Shown piece by piece: positions 12,749 through 64,000 of a DNA stretch of 64,000 bases; the first letter of the stretch is position 1; each line of letters starts with the position of its first letter. This DNA comes from Casuarius casuarius (taxonomy: Eukaryota > Chordata > Aves > Casuariiformes > Casuariidae), in NCBI GenBank assembly GCA_003342895.1, contig PTFA01000499.1, forward strand, positions 1 to 64,000, written 5' to 3'. The notes beneath the pieces are model-generated. The model had not been told where the DNA came from. It was given only the letters and a program-made list of their open reading frames with translations, and ran no database searches. The position numbers and the translations under genes are program-made.

Positions 12749-15700
12749 GAAATTCAAGGGTGATGGATGGTATAGGGGAGAACATAGAGAAAGAGATACT
12801 ACTATAATTAGAAAATGAAAGGTGACTGATGTTTGTTTGGCTCGTCGGGTGACTTGGCAGATCTCCAGCGTGGCCGCGGGATGCCGGGACTCCGGAGCAG
12901 CCGCGCAAGGTGGCCCGGTCGCTATTTGGGCAAAGTGGCCTTTGAACTGTGGCGCGCTCTGGCCCGGCGGCATCCTGAGCTCGAAACCCGGAGGGGTGGA
13001 GGGGCGGGAGTGGAGCGCCCTGGGACACGGCGCGGGCCGGCAATGGCGCCCGGCATCCCTCCCGCGGGGCCCGGCGCAGGGACACCAGCCTTGCCTTCCG
13101 CGAGGCTTCTCCTCCTTGCTTGAACGGAGGTGAAGGCACCGGTGGTGGAAGACGCCTGGCGCTCTCCGGGAGCAGAGCCGAATCCAGCCGGGCCGACGCG
13201 CGGGCGACGCTGCCTTCGGCCCGTCGGTGCCGGGACCTGTCGCTTTCCTTTTCCTCTGTTCTCCGGAGGTTCAGTCGTTCCCTGCCAAGCTCCCGCCCTC
13301 CGGAGCAGCCTCGCGGACTCTCCGCTTCGCCCTTGGTGCCGCCTGCGAGGGCGACCTCCGGGGTGGCGGGGCACCGGGCAGCTGCCGCCCGGGGAGCGCT
13401 GCCCTCGCGGCGAGGACCCTCGGGGTCCGGGCCACCAGGCCGCGGGGGGGNCGGAGAGGCCTGGTGGCACGAGGAGACGCGTCTGCCGTAGCCGGCCCCG
13501 CGGCGAGAGGCGCTGCGGCAAAGAGACGCGGAGATGCAACTTCTCGTTGGTGTTGCTCCTCTTTTAGAGCTGGCTGCGGCCCGTTCTGCCCCGTAAATCG
13601 CAGGCTGGAGACTCTTCACCTGGCTCGCCCGAGCGTGCCGGGCAGCTTTACCGGCTGCGCGCGTCCCGGCGCGGGGACGGGCGTTTCGGAGGCTCTGCCG
13701 AGGAGCCACATCGTATGTGCGAGCGTGGAGGGGGGGAGTAGCTGGGGACGGCGACCTGTGAGGAATGTGGAGTCGATTCCTTTTCTTCTCCTTCTCTTTT
13801 CCCCCCCTTTAAGAACATCTGTTTTGCGAATCACGCTCCTTCCAGTCCGTATTTATTGCCAGCGCTGTTTCCTCTGCAGAGGAGAAGCCGGCCACCCCCT
13901 CCAGCGAGGAGAGGGGAAGGGGTTGGGTTGAATGGGAAAGTACGGCCTGCTCGAGGAAGGAGCCGATTTTTCTTAGTTTTTTCTGTGGTTTGCTCTCCAG
14001 CCTATCTGGGTTTCCTCGCCGTACTCGCGTGTGCACCGAAGGGCGCTTGGCTCCTGCGCGAGGTGGAGACCTGCTGTCCACCAGGTTCCTAAAATAGCCC
14101 GGTTCGAGGGAAGTGTCGATTTCGTGCTGTAGGCAAAAATGAAATGTGTTTTGTTGTGGGTTTTTTTTTTTTAATAGTGCTTTCTGTTACCGGCCGCACC
14201 CTGACGTGGAGCCCGGGGCTGCCTGCGTGCCGGTGCCGCCTCGGCCGCCGGTGCAGCTGCAGCGAGCGCGGCTGGGATCCCGGCGTTCCCGTCGCAGCGC
14301 CGCCCCTTGCCGCTCCGCTTCCCTGCCGGCGCGTCTGCTCCCGTCCCTCGTTCCAGAGGAAGGATGCCTTTTTCTGCACCCCGATAACCATTTGCTGTTT
14401 TGAGTGTGGTTCCCCCCGTCCCTGCTGAATTACTGCTCCGCGCGAGTCGCTGCCGGGGCTGCCCAAGGGCCGCGTTTCCCGGGAGGCTCCGCGGCCGGGC
14501 GAGAGGGAAGGGACCTTCCCGCCTCCTCTGCTGCGGAGCCGCCGGTGGCGGTGGCCGTGCGAGAGCTGCTCCAGCGCCCGCGGGACCCGGCGGCGCAGCG
14601 CGATCCCGGCGTCGCGGGGCTGCGGCCACGTGCGGCTCCGCGGTGCTGGCATGGCCTGCGGCGGCCCGGCACGCTGCGGCTGCTCGCCGGGACTCCCCTG
14701 CGCTCCGGCGACGTGCAGCGCGTCGGCGTGCCGGAAACGGGCCGGGGTGAGCGGCGCACGCGTCTTTGGGTGCTCCAGGAGGACCAGGACACCCGCGCGG
14801 CCTGGCGAAGGAGCGCGCGAGCAGGTCGTCAGTGCCGGCAGGAGATCCCGCGTGTCCCGCTCCTGCCTCGGGGAGCTGTCACAAGCCGCGGGACTCGCTT
14901 CGGCCTGCCGGGCTGCGGGCCGCGGCGGGTCTGGGAGATGCAGGTGCTGGTGGTTAGGGATGGCATCGCTGAAAGAGCAGCTCATCTCCCGTCCTGCTGA
15001 AGAGCACTGCCGCTCCAGGACTGGCGTCCCCTGCGCCAGAGAAACCAGCTGGATGAAGACGGTGCCCTGAATCTGCCTTCCCCGGCCGGACACAGACCTG
15101 CCGGGCTTGAAGCAGCCGAGAGGGGGGCAGCAGCAGTGCCGATGTCGGACGGGACGCCCAGAATTGCTTGCCAGGTTTTTCCCGTCTCCTGTGAATCTGT
15201 GTGCTCCTTTCTGGGGGGAGGAGGACGGAGGAGCCGCGGAGCTGAGCTCGCTCGAGGAAGAGGCCCTTCCGAGGAGGAGGGTGCTCCCGGGAGCTGCCGC
15301 GGGAGGCTGCCTGGTCCTCTGTGCCGGCAGGTCACTGCGGCTGCTGGAAACCTCGGAGAACGAGGGCGATTGGGAAATCCAAAGGGAACGTCAGGCCTTT
15401 GGTGTGGTTTTTCTCGTTAATGACTTTTGCATTTGGTGGGCTCGTGGCTCGGAGATGAAGGGGGAAGATGAGCTCCTCCAGGAGAGGGTGTCGGCAGGCT
15501 CCGGAGGGGAGCTGGGTCTCGGGGGAAGCGCTCGGAGCTGGGCGAGGATGAGCTGTCGGGTTTAGGGATGTTTACAAGGACCTCGAAAAGAACCAGAGTT
15601 CTGGCAGTGTAAATAAACAGATGCTGTGGCGGGGTATAAACCTTCCCGCGTCAAGGCCTGACCTGTCCCGGGGCATCAGGAGGAACCTGGACCCGGAGGC

Positions 15701-17353
15701 TGCCCGGGAAGCGTCCGCGAGCTCCTGGCTCCTGCCCGCGANGGCGCGGTGCCCAGGGCTGTGCCGGGCCCCGGTGCCGCCCCGCTCCCGGGCTCGGCTG
15801 CAGCCCGGCCAGCAATGCGTGTTTGCGGTGATTGGCAGGAAAACAAACCCGGAGACCCCTCTTTATCGGGAGTTATGTGAGAAGTTAAACGGGTTTGGGG
15901 AATTTGTGTGTTTTACTGCCTTTTTTTTTTTTTTCTATCAATTCTCCAAGTTGCATTTGTTTGTGTTTTCAAGTTTTGTTGCCTTCCCAAGGGCTTGGGC
16001 TCGCTATTTTATAATGAAAGCTGAAATCGGCAGAGAAGCGGGCGCTGCAAAGAGCTGAATCTCTAGGAGAAACATGAAATGCCAAGGGACTTGCAAGAGG
16101 ATCGCCAGGCGCTCCACTCCCCGCTTCGCGCTTGTCCGCTGCCCTCGCCCAGGAGGGCTTCCTCTGCAGAGCCGTACATCACGGGTGAAGCCAGGAATGC
16201 TTTAAATTTTGACCCTTCTCGACTGCAGCTATTGCTTGAACTTTTGCTGCCTGCCCTGTGTTGTAATTCGGTCTTTGCTGTCTGGTTCTGCTTACTCTGC
16301 GTGCGTGTTGTGTACACACACATATGCATTTTTTAAAAGTTTGGAGCAGTCACTGTCAGCTGTGAATTAGCCAAAAGAGAGCTTTCTTGTGTCTGCTGTC
16401 TAGAAATATGAAACCCAACAGTGCAGAAGTGGAAGGAAGCTGCTCTCTCTGTCTTCCTCTGCTGCTGATGGTAGCTAGTTTGTGGCGGGTCGGGGAGTAT
16501 CTGCCGGGAGGAACCGGTGCAGGTGCTCGCGGTTGTCCCTGGCCTCAGCCTGGGACAAAATACTGCGACCAGCTCTTGTTCAGAGCCGATTGGCGCAGCT
16601 GGCCTGGAGGGACTGGCGTTTCCGCACCAGCGCGCCTGCCGTCGTCTCGGGGTTGGGTTGTGTCCCGCGGAGATTCCCGGGAATCTCTGGCGCTTCTGCG
16701 TGGAATTTGGCAAGGTCTCGGGCTCCCGTCCCTTCCCGTCTGTCGGCTCTGCCGTCTGCGCCCTGGTGTCGCGGGCCGATGCCGGGCTCCGGGGTCGGTG
16801 GCGGCAGGGTACCGGGCGCTCCGCACGCGGGTCCGGGTGGTGGGCGCCCTTCCCGCGTCCCGGACCGCGGCTCTGGCCAGAGCGGCCGGCCGTGTCGCTC
16901 GCACGGACCTGCCTCTGCAAGGACGCAGCACCTATGGCCTGTTGTTAGTGGTGCGGTCTTTGTGGTTTCAAAAATGTTACTTTCTAATTTGTTCTCATTT
17001 GGATTTTCTTATTTTTTTTTTCCTTTTTTACTGTCTAGCATAGAAAATAAACTGCCTTGGGCTCCCAGGAGCTAATTCATCCAAGTTAAATGATCTTTAA
17101 AATCTGTTAGCGCATCATGGATCTCAGTTCCTGTTTTCTCACGGTGTAATTAATGCTTCAGTTTAAATTTTCTCCTTTCCTTAGGGGCAAGGTTGATGGA
17201 TCTGATACCAGGCTAAAAACTTTTGCTGAGCCATTAAAAAGAAATCAAACTAAAAACAATCTAGTCCTTAATTTAAATTTTTTTCAAGTAACTTGTCTTT
17301 GGGAAGAAACTGATCTTGTTTATTATCATTATTTTATTTCTTCTCTCATCCAG

Positions 17354-63957
<46,604 letters not shown>

Positions 63958-64000
63958 TGAGCACCTCCGGACCCTCTGCTCTCCCCTCCGGCCCCTGTGG

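Larger units (their letters stand above)
1..17353 (+). other. Probable LRP1 intron 1 (left part possibly upstream/promoter); no exon recognised
   Basis: No exon with protein similarity is visible on either strand in this 17.3 kb. The first exon seen (17354) starts in phase 1 behind a good acceptor (pyrimidine tract ending in cag at 17351-17353), so a preceding exon with the initiator and signal peptide must exist, probably left of base 1. Base composition is very GC- and CpG-rich, especially about 400-2300. AT-rich islands lie at about 6420-7340, 7440-7560, 10580-10795, 10975-11170 and 15840-16080. The many long open frames here reflect GC richness, not genes. Single undetermined bases occur at 1460, 5738, 6194, 6203, 6229, 6325, 9692, 10000, 10785, 11789, 13451 and 15742. 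Confidence 0.6.

Noticed and set aside
12228..13709. Minus-strand open frame of about 490 codons
   Set aside because: Basic, low-complexity product from GC-rich DNA that reads through a 15-C homopolymer. No domain or splice context.
14651..14746. ATG with a Cys/Ala-rich short frame ending at gtgagc as a possible exon 1
   Set aside because: The encoded peptide lacks a hydrophobic core and the phase at the donor does not match exon 2.
14089..15093. Minus-strand open frame of about 330 codons
   Set aside because: Same reasons: compositional artefact without recognisable motifs.
15635..15640. TATAAA in a GC-rich context as a possible alternative promoter
   Set aside because: A single word, no following exon with a leader peptide, and LRP1 promoters are TATA-less. 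Chance occurrence is likely.

Overview
Organism: the window is vertebrate genomic DNA, most likely from a bird (or another sauropsid). The introns are long and GC-rich with very few interspersed repeats. No Alu or L1 is recognisable. One old CR1-type LINE fragment and a few decayed MIR-like SINE pieces are visible. The single recognisable gene encodes a protein almost identical to vertebrate LRP1. High GC and low repeat density would suit a microchromosome, but that is inference.

Gene: everything supportable belongs to LRP1 on the + strand (low-density lipoprotein receptor-related protein 1; alpha-2-macroglobulin receptor, CD91). I place 28 coding exons, equivalent to exons 2-29 of the mammalian gene, between 17354 and 63952. 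They join without a frame break into 1,629 codons, roughly the N-terminal third of a protein of about 4,540 residues. Exon 1 (5'UTR and signal peptide) was not found and is probably upstream of base 1. The gene continues past the right edge.

Layout: 1-17353 holds no recognisable exon and is probably intron 1; its first 2.3 kb is extremely CpG-rich and AT-rich islands lie further in. Exons 2-3 (17354-24769) encode ligand-binding cluster I (two LDLa repeats). Exons 4-5 encode two EGF modules. Exons 6-9, split by a 16.5-kb intron 6, encode beta-propeller 1. Exon 10 is an EGF module, exons 11-14 propeller 2, exon 15 an EGF module. Exons 16-22 encode ligand-binding cluster II (eight LDLa repeats). 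Exon 23 is an EGF pair, exons 24-27 propeller 3, exon 28 an EGF module, and exon 29 starts propeller 4.

How the parts work together: the LDLa clusters bind ligands (alpha-2-macroglobulin-protease complexes, apoE lipoproteins, serpin complexes, the chaperone RAP). The EGF-propeller blocks act in acid-dependent ligand release and as spacers.

Main discovery candidate: a 51-bp phase 1-1 exon at 57376-57426, inside intron 19, encodes a second version of the C-terminal half of an LDLa repeat. Used in place of exon 20 it would give a cluster II one repeat shorter with complete disulfide modules. Read through, it would give a truncated secreted form ending just after a complete repeat. Other observations: a GC-AG intron (intron 13), a possible intron-6 read-through isoform, exon-level duplication between propellers 1 and 2, a 49-bp x4 minisatellite, and several AT-rich regulatory-element candidates.
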